64,000 nt of DNA from Polydactylus sextarius (GCA_016801845.1 CM028912.1:18102001-18166000); one strand, 5' to 3'; shown: positions 11,728-25,586, numbered from the stretch's first letter. Program-made: numbers and translations. Notes: generated from the letters alone by a model not told the origin.

Positions 11728-14700
11728 TGTAATTTGTGTAATACTGCTGTTTTAAAACTTCCATCAATATACACATCAATGGGAAAATAACTCTGCTTCC
11801 CATTTGATTCATTACCTCCTTAAAGGTTTTCTTAAGGAGTTTATGGTCTCAATCACAAGTTTCAAGTGTTTTTAATACAGCATGATGTTCATTTTGTAAA
11901 TTATGGTTCCATTTATAGATGAGCTTAAGGTGTGGCTACTGTGAGATTGGCAGCTGGTATCACTTATGGTGTCGATAAATTGCACATAACACATAAACTG
12001 CACTACGAAATGCTCTCATTCATGTAAGGGTTTTTCTACAATGCTTTTTAGAGCTCATAGTTTTTTTCTTCACATTTGGACAGAATCAGACCAGCTGTTT
12101 CCTTCTAAATCAACTTGGAAATTGGATTTTCTATACAACTAAACTGCAACAACAAATGTATTTATAGGAAATGTAATAAATGACTGGATTGTGTTCAGAA
12201 GCAACATACTTTGTGAATGAATGGAATGTAATCTTTATTAATAGCTGGGTACTCTACACTTTCCTCTCATCTTAATCATGATGACGAAAGAGAATGAGAA
12301 AATTTGAAATTAAATACATTTATTGCTAACTGAATAGAATAGACTTTATGATCTGTAACGCAACAGGAAGTAGATCATGATGAACAGTGGACCCTGGATT
12401 TAGGTTCTTCCTGAATAATATGAAGTACAATTTCCCCAGATCCTTTTCAGCAGCAGAGTTCCGGATGGAATGTATTTATGAGGGAAACTTCTGATTGTAG
12501 GGTCTGACTAGAGATAAACAGATCTCTGCAACTAAGGCGATGGAAGACTGGAGGACAACAAAATTATCATGATCAATAACTGTGACTGTGCATGAACAAG
12601 GAGATGTGTTTCTGACATCAAAAATAATAAGTTTTACTTCTTTTGTAGTTTGCTAGTAACACATTCTTATTAGTGATGCTAGGGCAGCAGAGATGATAAT
12701 ATGGATTTGTCAACCAGTAATTTTACTGCAAGAGGGAAATCCATAGTGGGTAAAGCCTTTAGGCCAACAGAACCATTGTCTGCAAATGACAGTCAATTCT
12801 GAGTTATCCCAATTGAAAACATTTCTTGAGTTGCTTGAAAAAAATGGACAATCATGGACAATCTTGAAATCTTGTCCATGGAAGTCATGGATAGGATTGT
12901 AACAAGGGTAACCCAGGCAGAGGCCAAAATCCACTAGAAACGCACTTGACTTTATATCAAATACTTTATATCATCATACAGACATCGACACATTTCACTG
13001 CAATAATATGTGACTGTAGTATCTATGGTGCCAAGAGGATACTGACATACTGACTTTGGTGACCCTATGTCTTTTTCCATGGAGCCACCAAAATGTTACA
13101 AACCAAACCAAAAGAGCTTTTCATCAGCGTATAATTCCCTGAAACTAATCAACGCTGAGTTTGTTTTCAGTGTAATTTAACATACTAAAATAAGTCAGTG
13201 AATACAGTAAACACTTGACTATAGCCTACTTGCTCAACATTACCATACTAGAATTAATCATTTTAAGCATGCTGATGTTAGTGCTGTCTCATCACCCATT
13301 TAACTAAGTCTAGCTAAAACAATTTAAATACTTGTCCATGAACCATTTTCTTTGTTTTGAATCCAGAAAAAATGAGAATAATACACACATACAGTTGTGT
13401 TGATTAGAATGAGTTTTAGCTTCATGAAATAAATGCTATTTTTACAACCACCATTCGTATGTGCTTGGCAGAAAGAAATCGAAGTCATCAGAAAACAAAA
13501 TGTCTTACCTTATTTTCCGTACTGGTCATTGTGTTTTTGCCATAGTGTTGGAAGAGCAATGAGGGTTAAACCAGTATTCAAGACCTCTGACAGTGTCTGC
13601 ATTCACTGTCAAATCACATGCTGTTTAGCCCAGGAACACTAATTAAATTTGGAATCCAATTATGGGAATGGTAATGAAATTTCCAAATGGGGAAGCTTGT
13701 AATCTGCTCATTGAGGTGTTTAATTACGAGCGGGTCTGTGCATTGCAGATATGTTACACCTCTGGTTTTGGCGGACAGAGACATGGACACAAGTATAACA
13801 GCAAGAGTGTTAAAAGTAATATAAAAAAGGATTCAAAATGTATGTGTGTGTGAGCGTGCTTGGATGCGTGTGCCCACGTGTGGTCATTTTTATGCATTAG
13901 TTTATGATACATGTCTGTGTGTTATTTTTGTGTACTGCGATTAGTCATAACATTAAAACCACTAAATGAATGTAATGTTTTGTAATGTCCAATGTAATGT
14001 TAACATAATGTAATATTTAGTACCTTTATATATGGTAGTATAATTATATACATACAATAGCCATTAGAGCCTATAAGAAACAGTAAAAATTAAAATAAAT
14101 GAAATGGAAAAACAAATAGAAAAGTTGAGCTTGTGTGTGAGAGGAATTACTCTGTGTAGTTGCCCTTCTTTACATACCTGGGAGCAGCACTATTCACTAT
14201 TGTTGTTTGAGAATATTTTGCGGGCTGACAATAAGTCAAATTTGTCTTTGTGTGTGTGTAATCACAACCAATGTTGACTTAATCAAATCTTCTGCAGTCA
14301 TAAATGTGAAACACTTTGTCAGCTGCTTGGGGTTTAGCTCAACTGTTGTTGCCAAGAAATTCTAGTTACAAGAAATATATGATGAAAAATGAAATGTAAA
14401 AAATGATTTATACAGAATAAAGTCAACAAGTAAATAAAGGCTTGATGTATTTGGTTCAGTCACACACAGTATGTGAGTTTGATGACCAGTGGTTATAGTG
14501 TAAAAAATTTAAAGCCCACGAAAATATGAAATAATAATTTCTGTCCAAATAATATGCTTTTATTTCTTTTAACAAAAACCACCACATATGAATTAAGTCA
14601 CTCAGCCACAAAGCCTCCACCATTAGATTCCTTTTTGCATCTTTATTTGTGAGGACAGATTAAATCCTCTTGGGTGTGGATGATACTAGTCTTAAACAAA

Positions 14701-14759
14701 TCTGTGCAGAAATTATAGAGTCTTAATCTTAAGAGATGTTCTTACATTCTTCAAAGAGT
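11728..14759. other. Intergenic stretch without recognisable gene
   Basis: No exon is recognised. At 13939-13962 a lone gattagtcataacattaaaa followed by ccact matches the terminal motif of the Tc1-like family seen elsewhere here, with no element body attached. From 13965 to 14030 there is a loose array of taatgta units. The rest is AT-rich unique-looking DNA. Confidence 0.5.
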
Positions 14760-15300
14760 TTTTTTTTGTTTGTTTTTTGTTTTGTTTTTCAACTGATTTT
14801 TGCTGCAGAGTATAGTTGCTCTCTTCTGTCTGCTGTAAAATATTTCATAGTTGTTCTACTGGATTTAAGTCAGGGGACATACTTGACCAAATCACAGGTT
14901 TGACTTTCTCTTATTTTTTTTAGGGTGTTGAAAATCCATATCGTCTCCTCTCCTGTCATGTCTTTTTATTCAGTATTTGGGTAAACTAACTTGTATTCAG
15001 CATCATCTGTAAACGTTATCTCCCTTACACCTTCTGCGCTCATACAGCCCTGTGTCAGTGCACTTCCACTTCCAGATTTTTTATACGGCACTGTGCAGTC
15101 ATTGTGGTTGTCCTGGCCAGATTTAAATATGTTGGAACCCATCTGATTCAAACAGTTTTATTTGGTTTCATCAGAGAATGTGCTGCCCATATTCACCAGG
15201 CCTCTTTCATGTTCTTTAACAAAATTTAATCTGTGTCAGAGAGAGATTTTTTGCCATTATGTGATGTTGGTTTCTATTTTGGAAGCTGTCTATAGGGTTA
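14760..15300 (-). mobile_element. Tc1-like transposase pseudogene, second lineage
   Basis: Read on the - strand, fragments in order match a Tc1 transposase. A SDETK-like first catalytic-Asp motif (about 15160) is followed by a FESDGFQHI-like strand. Next comes a GCMSAEG block (about 15035-15055). Finally a SPDLNPVEQ motif (about 14870-14895) contains the catalytic acidic residue. Frames shift between blocks, and several stops interrupt it. The motifs differ from the other Tc1 remnants here, so this is an independent lineage. It is non-functional. The element ends were not located. Confidence 0.68.
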
Positions 15301-15419
15301 ATTAATACAACGTCCAAAATTGCAGAACTGAAATGTGGCATTCACAGGTTCATTAACAATCTTCATGAAATTATATTTAATCAGAAATAAGCTGATTAAA
15401 TATTACTGTTTTACCATGA

Positions 15420-16315
15420 CCCTGGTGGTAAAACAGTAAGAGAGTGTCACTGTGTCTGTGTGGGTTTTCTCTGTATTGTGACTTCCTCCCACAGGTTAAT
15501 CATTGAGTCTAGGTGGTTATGATTTTGTGTGAAAATCCTTGTCTAAGGTAATGGAAAGATCTAATCCCTTTTCAGGACTCTCTCAGATGGTTGCAAATAA
15601 AAGCTCAGGGAAGTAGCTGAGGGCTGTTCTTTAATGGTGATAGACCAGTTAATCAGATATCCATTTGCAAAAGAAACCAGTTAGTATTCATCCCAAAAGT
15701 CTTTTCTCTTGCAAAACTGAAAAATAGAGCTCATTAAAACGCTTCTAGGAAAGCATAGATTTCACCTTTGTATCTTTTGTCCAATTGAGGGCTCTTAAGT
15801 GGGGACTTCTTCACTGTAATAAGCTCATTTCTGCTTCATGAAGCTGGACAACAGAAAATAGTACTTTACAGAGGCGAGAACTGCAATTGCACTTTGTGTG
15901 GCCCCAAGGGCAACAATGTGTCCATTCCATGTTCATAAACAACCTTCCAGATGTAGAAGTTAAGTTTTATGCTTTATCAGAAGTATTTTTTTAAATTTGT
16001 GTGTGTTTATTATGAGGATGAAGACTAACTGGCTGGTTTGGTACATGTATGTCTGGGTAATGGCCTCATCTCATTGTATCCCAATTTGCTTGCCTGAGGT
16101 TTTTTTTTTTGTGGAACCATCCTGACAGATTCATTTATACTTGTATGTAATATAATTGCTCATACATCAGCCATGTGACTGGCAACACAGTGTACCCTGC
16201 ATTCACTGTGATTCAAGTCAGCTGGGATTGGCTCCATCCCCCTGTGACACTCAAAGGATGTGATATAAATAAGGGATAGATGGACAGACATATGGATGGA
16301 TGGATAGATGAAAAA
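15420..16315 (+). repeat. Teleost dispersed repeat (SINE/L2-tail type), probably split
   Basis: 15440-15530 carries gtgtctgtgtgggttttctc and cttcctcccacaggttaat. 16165-16315 carries gactggcaacacagtgtacc, ctgggattggctccatcccc and a tail of atgga/tagat units. These are the middle and 3' parts of a very common fish repeat, in the correct order and orientation. About 620 bp of unrelated-looking sequence separates them, so either an insertion split one copy or two partial copies lie in tandem. The same family is found inverted at 60190-60530. Confidence 0.6.
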
Positions 16316-17739
16316 CTGTCTACAGGGGCAACTACCATGCTGCCTCCACCACTCAGCTTTCCCTCTTGTAGTATAGTCTACCTTCCTAGCCAGACTTTTT
16401 GACTGGACACATTGGGATCATTGTAATGCAGCATCATGCAGTATGGATTTAGAAAACTGCACTACTAAAACTATGACAACCTAACAGAAATTAATACAAT
16501 TTACATTTTTGGCTTGGATATTTGACAAAGTGGTTGTGAAGTATAATTATATTCTTTTCTCACAACCTTCTGTTCCAGTTTCTCTCTCTCTCTCTCTTTC
16601 TCTATTCTGTTTTCTCTCTTTTCTGTTATTTTGATTCAGCCATGCAGATCTCCTTTCAAGCCCACTCCTTCTCTGACTCTACTTAACTAACAATAAGTTT
16701 ACCCCATAACCATTGCTTGATTTCTTTGAATTCCCAGGTGGCTCAGTTTTGATGGCAATGTACAGCTGCCTTCTTTTATTCCTTGGTGGTTCTCTCTCCC
16801 TTAAGCTGTATTGCCTGTTGCTCTAGCCATTGGACCACATCCTGAGCAATCCTGTCTCCTTCTGCGGTGCCCAAGGGTCTCCCTGAGTGGTCTTACTTGC
16901 CTCTCTAGCTTCTGGGTGACCATAACAAGGCATCCTGCCTTTTCTTCAGGCCATCTGTTGCCCTGCAGACCAACTCTTTTCAAACACCTCTTCACTACGA
17001 GTCCCGTATCACTGCTCTGTTTTACCTCCTTGTGCAACAACTTTCATCAAATGGGAACATACTGGGTCACCCTGTTGTCATATACTTTCTTAATGGTTAT
17101 CATATACTGACATAGACTAAATCTTGGCTATCGACAGTTATCAAACATGTTAGTTTTCCAATTAAAGCCAGTGCTGATGTCATGTTGAGGGACTTGGTAC
17201 AATAGAAATGTATTGAGTCTTTTTCTCTATGGTACTTTTTGGAAAACACAAACACCTCAGAACTCAAATTAAGACGGATCCAATGCAGCAGTGAATGGCA
17301 CGGGAATGTCACTGCAGTCACAGTCAGCCAGAGAACACAGAATTTAATATGTGCAAAGTCCTTGAATGAGTACAGAATGCTCCTTCAAGTGTTCCTTTCA
17401 GTCAGTCCTTAGTGCCTGTCCCGAGCTAGAGAAGCTATTTAGGAATTATCCATTCCACCTGGTGTTGCTCTCGGCACCAATGCATGAATATCCAGGGGTA
17501 CAAAAGCCAACTTTACAGTGACAGTCCATTACATTAGTCTTGAGTGGGAAATAAAACATCCAGCAAAAACATCTTTGCAAACTTACCACCTATATGAGCA
17601 GAACATGAATAAATATGGCAGAGAAACTATGGGAGGCACTGTCAGAGTGGAAATGTTAAACCTTTAAATAATAATAATCGATTAAATATTGAAATATACG
17701 ACAACATACCTGCCATAAAAGACAGCCTGCTTCAACTTG
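16316..17739. other. Intergenic stretch without recognisable gene
   Basis: It contains a pyrimidine-rich (CT)n tract at 16579-16610. The open frames on both strands near 16801-17110 have no flanking splice signals or recognisable domain. I see nothing else supportable. Confidence 0.5.
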
Positions 17740-18230
17740 TACTTTTGTACAAATCTGATTTACTTGTCTAATAGAATTTAGGTTATATACTTTTACTCAG
17801 ATGGTATTTTACTTTTTTACTCCACTGAATTTATCTGACAATTTTAGTTACAGGTTACTTCAGACATATGATGAGCCCATAAGATATGATTTATCCATAT
17901 ACATTAAGTAATCCAAAAGGATGTAAAATAGTTAATATTAGTTCCATTTCAACTGCCAGCAGCCGTTAAATGCTGCTCACACATGAATGCATCAGTACCG
18001 ATTCAATAATATCCTGTAAGATACAGTATAACATTTTAACACCCACAGGGCTCGTTCTTATGAATAATGTGTGCATTTAATTTTGATGCTTTAAGTGCTA
18101 ATAATAACTCTGTGTCACTCTGTGACATTTGCAATGCAGGACTATTACCTGAAAAGGAGTATTTTTATGTTATAATATTGCTACTTTTCCTTAAGTAAAG
18201 AATGTGAATACTTCATCCATCTAATGTTCC
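17740..18230. repeat. Probable dispersed teleost repeat
   Basis: It begins with cttgtacttttgtacaaatc and ends with a gctacttttccttaagtaaa motif followed by gaatacttcatccatctaat. These are the end phrases of a non-autonomous repeat often seen in fish. The ends point towards each other, as expected for an element with terminal inverted repeats. No protein is encoded. I cannot name the superfamily from sequence alone. Confidence 0.5.
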
Positions 18231-18729
18231 TATACACATTGGCAGAGAATCTCATCAGAGCGTCAGTATCATATTTTGTGGTTAGGTGATTTCGCATTGG
18301 TAAAATTGGTTTTCCACTTGATTTGAAATATTACATGTTACTGCTATAATGGTAATTGCACTCACTTAAATATAGAGGATCCCTTAAATTTATGCTATTA
18401 AAGCACTATAACTAGGATACATATTCGGTGGTATAATTTGCAGTTTTTCAATAAACCTGTCAGTGCTTTCTGGGTCGAAATTTGTACATGTTGATTCACA
18501 GTGACTGTACAAGGATAAAATCAGACTATAGAGCTGTTTATTATCAGCTGATATTGTATTGGTCAGTCTGTTAACCATGCACAATGGAGTCAAGCTTTCA
18601 GTGGCAGTCCATTGAATGAAATAATTTGTTTTGTCAAACACATGAGGCAAAGGGTGATGGAGGGGGTGGGTGGGGAGAAAGAAGTTGTGAGGAAAATGAG
18701 ATAAGGAGAAGGCTGTGTGAAGTCAGTAG

Positions 18730-19170
18730 GTGGAAAGAGAGAGTGATGAGCACGAGGTAAACATCAGACCAGGGTCGGAACGAAATCATTTGTTCCTTTG
18801 TTTCTGTTTTTGTTTCCTGGCCCTGTTAGAGCACATCCCTTTGATCAGCGCCTCAAAGCTTGTAATAGTGCAAAGCACTGCATATGTCAGATTACTGTGG
18901 AAGGCCTGCAGGGGCATAACCAGCTCCACACTCCCACTGAGCCAGCCTCAAAGTGTTCAATTTCCTCTGAAAGATGATCTAGTGTCAAATCTGTGTCCAC
19001 TGATTTGCATCTTTATTTTCCGGAGCAAGTGATAGCGTGTGATTTGATTAAAAGGCGTGCAGTTGTGTGGATAACCTATGAGTGCAAATGGCATATTTAC
19101 ATCTGCCTCCACAGGGCATGATCTTGGTGAGTGGGGATACAAAGCCTCTTCAGATAAACAGAAAAACATC
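18730..19170. promoter_or_regulatory. Candidate conserved noncoding element
   Basis: Compared with its surroundings this block is balanced in base composition, has no simple repeats and no transposon phrases, and carries a consensus octamer atttgcat at 19003-19010. The frames on both strands lack splice context, so it is not obviously exonic. Calling it regulatory is inference from texture and one motif. Confidence 0.25.
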
Positions 19171-20039
19171 ACTTGACCAAAGAGAGTATCACACTCTGCT
19201 ATTTAACTGAAAAAAGTAACAACCTTGATGGTGGATATGAAGCGACATCCACTCTGTCCACAGTGTTACTGCTGAGGCTGTCGATGGAGTGATATGCAAA
19301 TAGAAAGTTTGATTTCAGGAGCTGGACATCTTGTATGCTTTGTACCTTTCACCACTTTGTTGAAAAAACATTGACACTGAGCTAATTTGCCATGCACCTA
19401 TTACACATATCTCTCTTAACCTTAAGCAAGTTCAAGGTCTATAGCTACACATTTAATCATATTGAAGGTACTCAAGATAGCTTCCTGCAAAGATACACAG
19501 TATTTATCAATAAACGAGAACAAGAACATTCCCCTCTGATTCATTTGGTTAAAGATACTGTTTTGCCCTAGCGACAGTTTGATAAGAAGACTTACTGACT
19601 AGAATACTATTTTTATGTTATGTGCTAAATAAGAAACACCTGGAGACAGTTTAGCATAAGGAGTGGGCGTTGTGTTATTGAGGTGTAAAGATGCTGGTAG
19701 ATTGTATTTTTCATACAGGATGGCTGTGGCCCCATGCTAAGTTAGCCACCTGCTAGCTACAACATTACATTTATGAGCAGGTTGTTAGACTCCTCCTCTA
19801 ACACTCAACCAAAATAACACAGGACAAAATAACTTATATCACATTGTATAACACTTATTATTAAGAAGTTCCAAATCAGTAAAATATTTGTGTATTAATT
19901 GTGTTTTTACTGTAACTTATTTTTGGATTTGAGACAGCTTCACCCCCCATTAAGCCAACCTATGGCCACATCGTGTGCCATCAGTCTCCTCTGAGGCATT
20001 TGTGAAAACTACATTTAATTCAAGTTTCTAATTACTCAC

Positions 20040-20330
20040 TCCCTCCCTATCCCCAGTGGCTAGCCAAATCAGAGAGGAAGCCAAATGAACTCTGCCTAAC
20101 CAATTAGCCGAGTGGGCTGCTTGAGCTAATGACATGAACAATAGTCTGCGGCTGCTTCACTGCTGCAGGAGGCCCTAAGGTCTGCAGGATCCCTCCCTCA
20201 CAGATGAGACAATTTAAGAAGGATTTCAGTTCCTCAGCCAACTGCTACATTAATTACTTTGAGGGACCTGGGAGTATGATGTAGCCTCTCTGTCCTCTAG
20301 GGCCATAATTGAATTTCTTCAATTGACCTG
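20040..20330. promoter_or_regulatory. Candidate conserved noncoding element
   Basis: A complex, low-redundancy block contains several homeodomain-type cores (attagc, gctaatgac, attaattac) and the small palindromic patch aattgaatttcttcaatt. No coding frame is seen. Inference only. Confidence 0.22.
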
Positions 20331-22408
20331 TACCAGAACACTTAAGGCAGGTTAACTTAAACAAGAGCACTACCTGAAGTGTTAAATGACCATGAGGGCT
20401 AAAGAAATATTGTGAGACTTTTCCTTGGTATGATATGATGATGCAATTCAGGTCTGTAATGGGTGTAATATAGCAGTTAACGCTGTGTCGATCCTAGTCT
20501 TATCTCCTGAGTTCTGCATTCAAGAAAATACACTAAAGAAAATTCCAGCTGAACAAACTTGGAGGTCGTTGAAAGAAATTGGTAATAAAGTGTCCCTGAC
20601 CTTTGAGCATAGGGTACACCTCTATTCAACATGTGCTGTCACAGAATAATTTGTTCCAGACCTGGGAATTTTTGACAGCTGAGGTGAGGTGTGGATTTAT
20701 TTTTTTTTTTTTTCTCTAGTAAGATATCAGATAAGGTTAGAATTGTTAAGTTTTGAAAACAGCTTCAGTTTGTTTTTTAGTGACATTTAAGTTTTTGGAT
20801 TGTGTTATATACTAAATTAACTGACTTGGATGGTGCATATACAGCAGAACAACCAAACAAAAGTGCAACATGTCAACTTTTTCTATCAGAAGATATTTTT
20901 CTCCCTTATGTCCAGTCCAAACTTACTTGCTCTGTTGCCATGTCCATAACCGTGAGAAATGAGCTGGGGTCAACTGTGCCAAAAACAAATCAACGAAAGT
21001 AACCCAGAAAGCCAGGATAAATGCTTGGGAACAACATATCCCTTCTCCTGCGGTCTCTAATGTAGCCTAGATAACTTCTCAATATAGTTCTTCCCTTTGC
21101 CATTGGCTATTGCACTAATTTTTCATAACTGCCTGCTGTCACTCAAAACATGTGTGCCCTATAAACCTTATTAGAGAATATAGTGAAAATGCTTCTGCAA
21201 AAGCATTTCTGTTAAAACATAACCGTGCATATTGGAAAAATACAATACAAATTAAAATATTTACCTTTTCATTAATTCTAATGAATTTAAAATTACATAA
21301 TCACATAATAATATGAATAATCAGCGATTAGAAACTAACCATCCAGCCCACTCAATGGGCCACAAAAACAAAAATAAAGTTTTTTTCTAAGTTACAAAAC
21401 CTTTGGAACTCAAAATATGTTATCACAGCCTGTAGTATCGATTTTTGTTCACTCCCATCCTTGCTGACCTTTCAGGATTTGCCGTAATGGCTGCATCCAG
21501 TACTGGCAAGGTTATCTCAGAAGATTAAAAGTAAATTAAAAATGCAAAACCCCAAAAACAACAGCAACTGGAGGTGGATGAGTTATCATTTGGATAATAA
21601 CCACAACTTCAGCCAACACACACATACTCATATTATTATTTCTCTGCTGCAACTACTTTTAACAAAACTTTAACTTTTAACATACCATGTACCAGAACAA
21701 ATTTCCCATCTACCACTGCTTAAATAATTAGTCTCCCCATCCCCAAGTTTTATGACCTTATGTCCTCAGCGATGACATGGAAAGCACACATAATTATACT
21801 GTCAGCACAAATACACTTGTTGTCAGTTCATCATTGCAGAGAAAGGACAGAGGGCTCCCTGTAGGGAAAACAAATATTACCATGTATACTGTTACTGATC
21901 ACCAGCTTTGCAGTTTATATAGAATTCTTAACAGTACAGATTCATGCACACACTCTTGTCCCAACAAATTTCATCCTGAGGACATTAATCTAAGAATCAC
22001 AAAAAAAAAAGCGCCTGCTTGAAGGTTGTTATGAGAATTATGTAGACAGCTTCACAGCATCAGGCACTATGTCAAATGTAAAAAAGAAGCGCTTCATTAG
22101 TAAAGTAAAGTAAAGCTGGCTGAAATGTCAATGTAAGAAAGAAAGAAAAGAAGAAAGGGAGAAAGTCATCAGCTAATCCTTTGACAGGGATAGGACATTC
22201 TTATTGAAATACCTAGCACTTTGTTGATGGAAAAAGAAATAACTAATTACTAACCATTGTAAAATGTTTATTATTTTTTTATTTTTTATTTTTTCACATT
22301 GATCCAATTTTGTTAATGAAAGTGCATTCAAAGAGATGAGAAATCTCAGCTGCAGTAATGATGGAATATGAAGAGATTGCATTTTACAGTAATTTACCTC
22401 CTTTGAAA

Positions 22409-22470
22409 ACTAATAGTAATAATATTACTATTAGTAGGCAACTAATAGTAATATCATTACAATAGTAGGC
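22409..22470. repeat. 25-bp palindrome with imperfect tandem copy
   Basis: 22410-22434 has perfect 11-bp arms (ctaatagtaat and its reverse complement) around a 3-base centre. A second, diverged unit follows directly at 22441-22470, and both copies end in agtaggcaac. Seen directly. Confidence 0.85.
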
Positions 22471-24054
22471 AACTATGAACAGGAAAATATAAACAGTCAT
22501 TTCTTTTTCCTCTTCTCAGTGTAACAATTACATGCACTGTGCTAAAGTAGGAGCAATATTTTATAACCAGATATTTTAGATGGTAGTTAGACTATTTTGC
22601 TTGGTTTGTTATAATTGATCTTTGTTGATTGAAATACGTCCTCATGAGAACAAACTAAATGATGTCTCTTTAGTTCTCTGAGGAGTGAATAACTTTTGTT
22701 GTAGACATATGCAACAGCGTAGTACAGTATTTTCTACTTTTTTTTTTTTTTAAATGCATTATCTTCCACGTTGTATCAACATTTACATTCAGTTGAATTA
22801 AATTTGAGACATGTTCGCACTTGACTGTATTTTGACTGCAGGAACTGTTGCTGTGCAGGCACAATGCAACTGAATCTATTTCATATTTCATATTTCCAGT
22901 AACGTGATCTACTCATGTCTGTGATGACACTTACAGTCTCTCTCTGTCTCTCTCTCGCTCTGATACACACGTATCATTTATTATAATCTGTCACAAGTTT
23001 TCAGCTTCATTCATGTACCTTTCATACTGACTCATTGTGTCACTTTGACATGTTTCTGTTACACTCATTGCTGTCATTATCATTTATGCAAATGAAATAA
23101 CAATACATAATCTCAAGCAAACACATAAAGGAGCAGATCACAAACACTTATCAGTAGCATTTTCTGTTTCCTTATTCTGGTGCTGCTGATGCCCTCACTG
23201 ACATCACCAGTGATATTTTCTTATCATATAAAACCTCTTTGAGTAATAATGCTTGACATTTTCCTTTTGTCACTGTCTGTTGTTGCTTGACATGACACAG
23301 TATCGATTCAGACTACAGCCGGTTTGTGAAATCTAGCAAGTAGCTTTTTATCTTGTGAAAATCTGATGTTGCACACAAAGAGATGCATTTTATGTTCATG
23401 GAAGAAGAACAAAGCACTTCTGTAAACTGCCAAAGGATGAAATGAAATGTTTTCTGTATCAGTGAAATGTACATCAACAGGATCTCAGTCATTCTTAGGT
23501 ATTGCACTTTTATGTTCACTTATACACTGCTTTAACATCTTTATGTGCACATGGATACAATGTGTAAGACTTTACTGATGTGTGTAATTTACTGATCTGA
23601 ACTGTTTTTGGTTGTGTTTGAGGAAATTAAATGTTATTTTGCAGTTTTTAAAATATGGAAAAAAAGACAAATGAAAGCAAATATAAACTGTAATGTGCAA
23701 CATTTCTGGAGGCACAAATAATGACACTTTTATGGAAAATATTTTGTTTGTATGATGATGACACTATAAGTTTGTTATTGGACTATAACACAGTGATAAT
23801 AACCATTAGGTAGGTGGTCTAAAATTGTATAGGTTGTATAGACATGTTGTAAGCTGCTCTTCATATTGTCAGTTATTGTGCCACGATGTGGTTATGAACA
23901 AAGACATAGACAGATCTGTGTACCAAGATATCATTCATATATATTTTCACACTGTGAGTGTACAAGACACAATATTTAGTTAATAACAATACTCAGTCTA
24001 AAGAGAACTGTGCACCTACTTTATTTGGATCAAAAAGTCAAATATGAGCAGCCT

Positions 24055-24057
<3 letters not shown>

Positions 24058-24123
<66 letters not shown>

Positions 24124-24124
24124 T
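24058..24124. repeat. (ATA)n microsatellite
   Basis: About 22 trinucleotide units, uninterrupted. The poly-isoleucine and poly-leucine frames over this region are translations of the repeat. Confidence 0.95.
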
Positions 24125-24127
24125 TAA

Positions 24128-24345
24128 AGTGTCCAGAGTTGGGGCATTGTGAAAATTGGGGGGGAGGGAGATCCAAAATGTTGGTGCAGCTACATTGAAA
24201 GTTCTGCCACTGATGCGAAGGATGGACAGCAAGGCCCATGTCTGAGGGCTGCAGTGTGTTTGTGGAGAAGGTCAGACAGGTAGGGTGGGGCAAATGCATG
24301 GAGGCATTTGTAAGTGAGGCGTTTATAAAAGATACAGTATAATTA
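24128..24345. repeat. Dispersed teleost repeat fragment next to (ATA)n
   Basis: Phrases such as gagttggggcattgtgaaaa, gctacattgaaagttctgcc and ggcatttgtaagtgaggcgt, with tttataaaagatacagta after them, recall a repeat widely found in percomorph genomes. It often lies beside an AT-rich trinucleotide tract, as here. It is noncoding. The family name was not established. Confidence 0.45.
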
Positions 24346-25582
24346 TTATCCCAGGTGTCTACATTTTCAACTGTACACATATTTGCACTTGTTGTACACA
24401 GTTGTACAACTGATGTGTAAAAAGTAACCTCTGAAACTAGAAGCTTTGTTTTTTAAGCTTGTTTTTGTGAATGACCAGTTTTTATTACATAAATAACACT
24501 GGAGTTATTTAGAGATACTGTGGTTCTTAAGTCTTTGACAGCACTAATGAAATAGTTGACAAAAATGACAACTGAAAACTGGAGCTTTCACACAGAATAT
24601 TAAAATGGCTTCAGCAGCTGAAATCTGAGGTTTTAGATCAGTTACTTCACCAGTCTCAAATGGAAAAACAAAAATGAATCAATAATAGTGATAATTTTAC
24701 GGTTTAACTGACAGTTACAAGCCACATCATTACTATTAGACATAAACATCAAGTTGCCAGTCATAACATTTGTTTAAAAAGAATGCAATGTTGAATTATG
24801 ATATTATAGAAATTTCTTTAGATTGTGATGGCGTAACTTGAATATAATCGCTCCTCTTATGCAGCTGAGGTTTATTTTTAATTTCTCTATGAATTACTGG
24901 CATTGTGTAATCATGCCTGTGTGTGGTGGCTGATTGATATTCCAACAGGGCTCTGTGTAATCAAACTGAGCGGGACACACAAACAGCACTGAGACCCAGT
25001 GAGGAGATTGGAAGCCGAAAGTTCATCCGTCCCCCACCATACCCCAACCCCAGAGAGGTGCGGCCATCTGCAATCAGGAAAAAAAGCGAGGTGCTTAATG
25101 CCTTTTGTCCCTGTGCTGAGCACCTGCTCATTAAAATCACTGTTCGAAAGAAAAAGGTGGCTGGTTTGCATTCAAAAGGCCACAGTTGGCACACTTTGTA
25201 TGTCAGTTGCTGATGCACCAAGCCACATACATGCACAGCTGACCCTATATAATTACTGTACATGTTCATGTATGCACACACACCAAAACAGGTATTTCCC
25301 AGGTGTCAAGTATATGTGTATGTGAGTGTAATCGCATTATAACATGATTATAGGTTTAATTTCTTTGCACTTCCTGTGAAAGGTCATGCAAGCAAAAGCA
25401 ACAAGTGCTGTGGAGTAAATGATAATGATGTGTGGTGCAAACACAAGGGAATGAAGATAACGTTATGGTAGGAAGCAGAACAAAGTTTCAAATATAAATA
25501 TTAGACAACATCTGTAAGTAAATTTAAGCTCTGGGCATACGTTTTAGATTTTAAAACTAAGGAAAACTTAAAGTGAAGCTGT

Positions 25583-25586
<4 letters not shown>

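Larger units (their letters stand above)
18231..24056. other. Intergenic stretch with possible conserved noncoding elements
   Basis: No gene was found. Two blocks stand out as candidate regulatory DNA and are listed separately (18730-19170, 20040-20330). There is also a palindrome with a tandem partial copy at 22409-22470, T-rich runs near 20698 and 22737, and a (CT)n patch at 22937-22962. The remainder is ordinary AT-rich DNA. Confidence 0.5.

Noticed and set aside
24010..24380. Poly-Ile / poly-Leu frames
   Set aside because: They are artefacts of the (ATA)n microsatellite.
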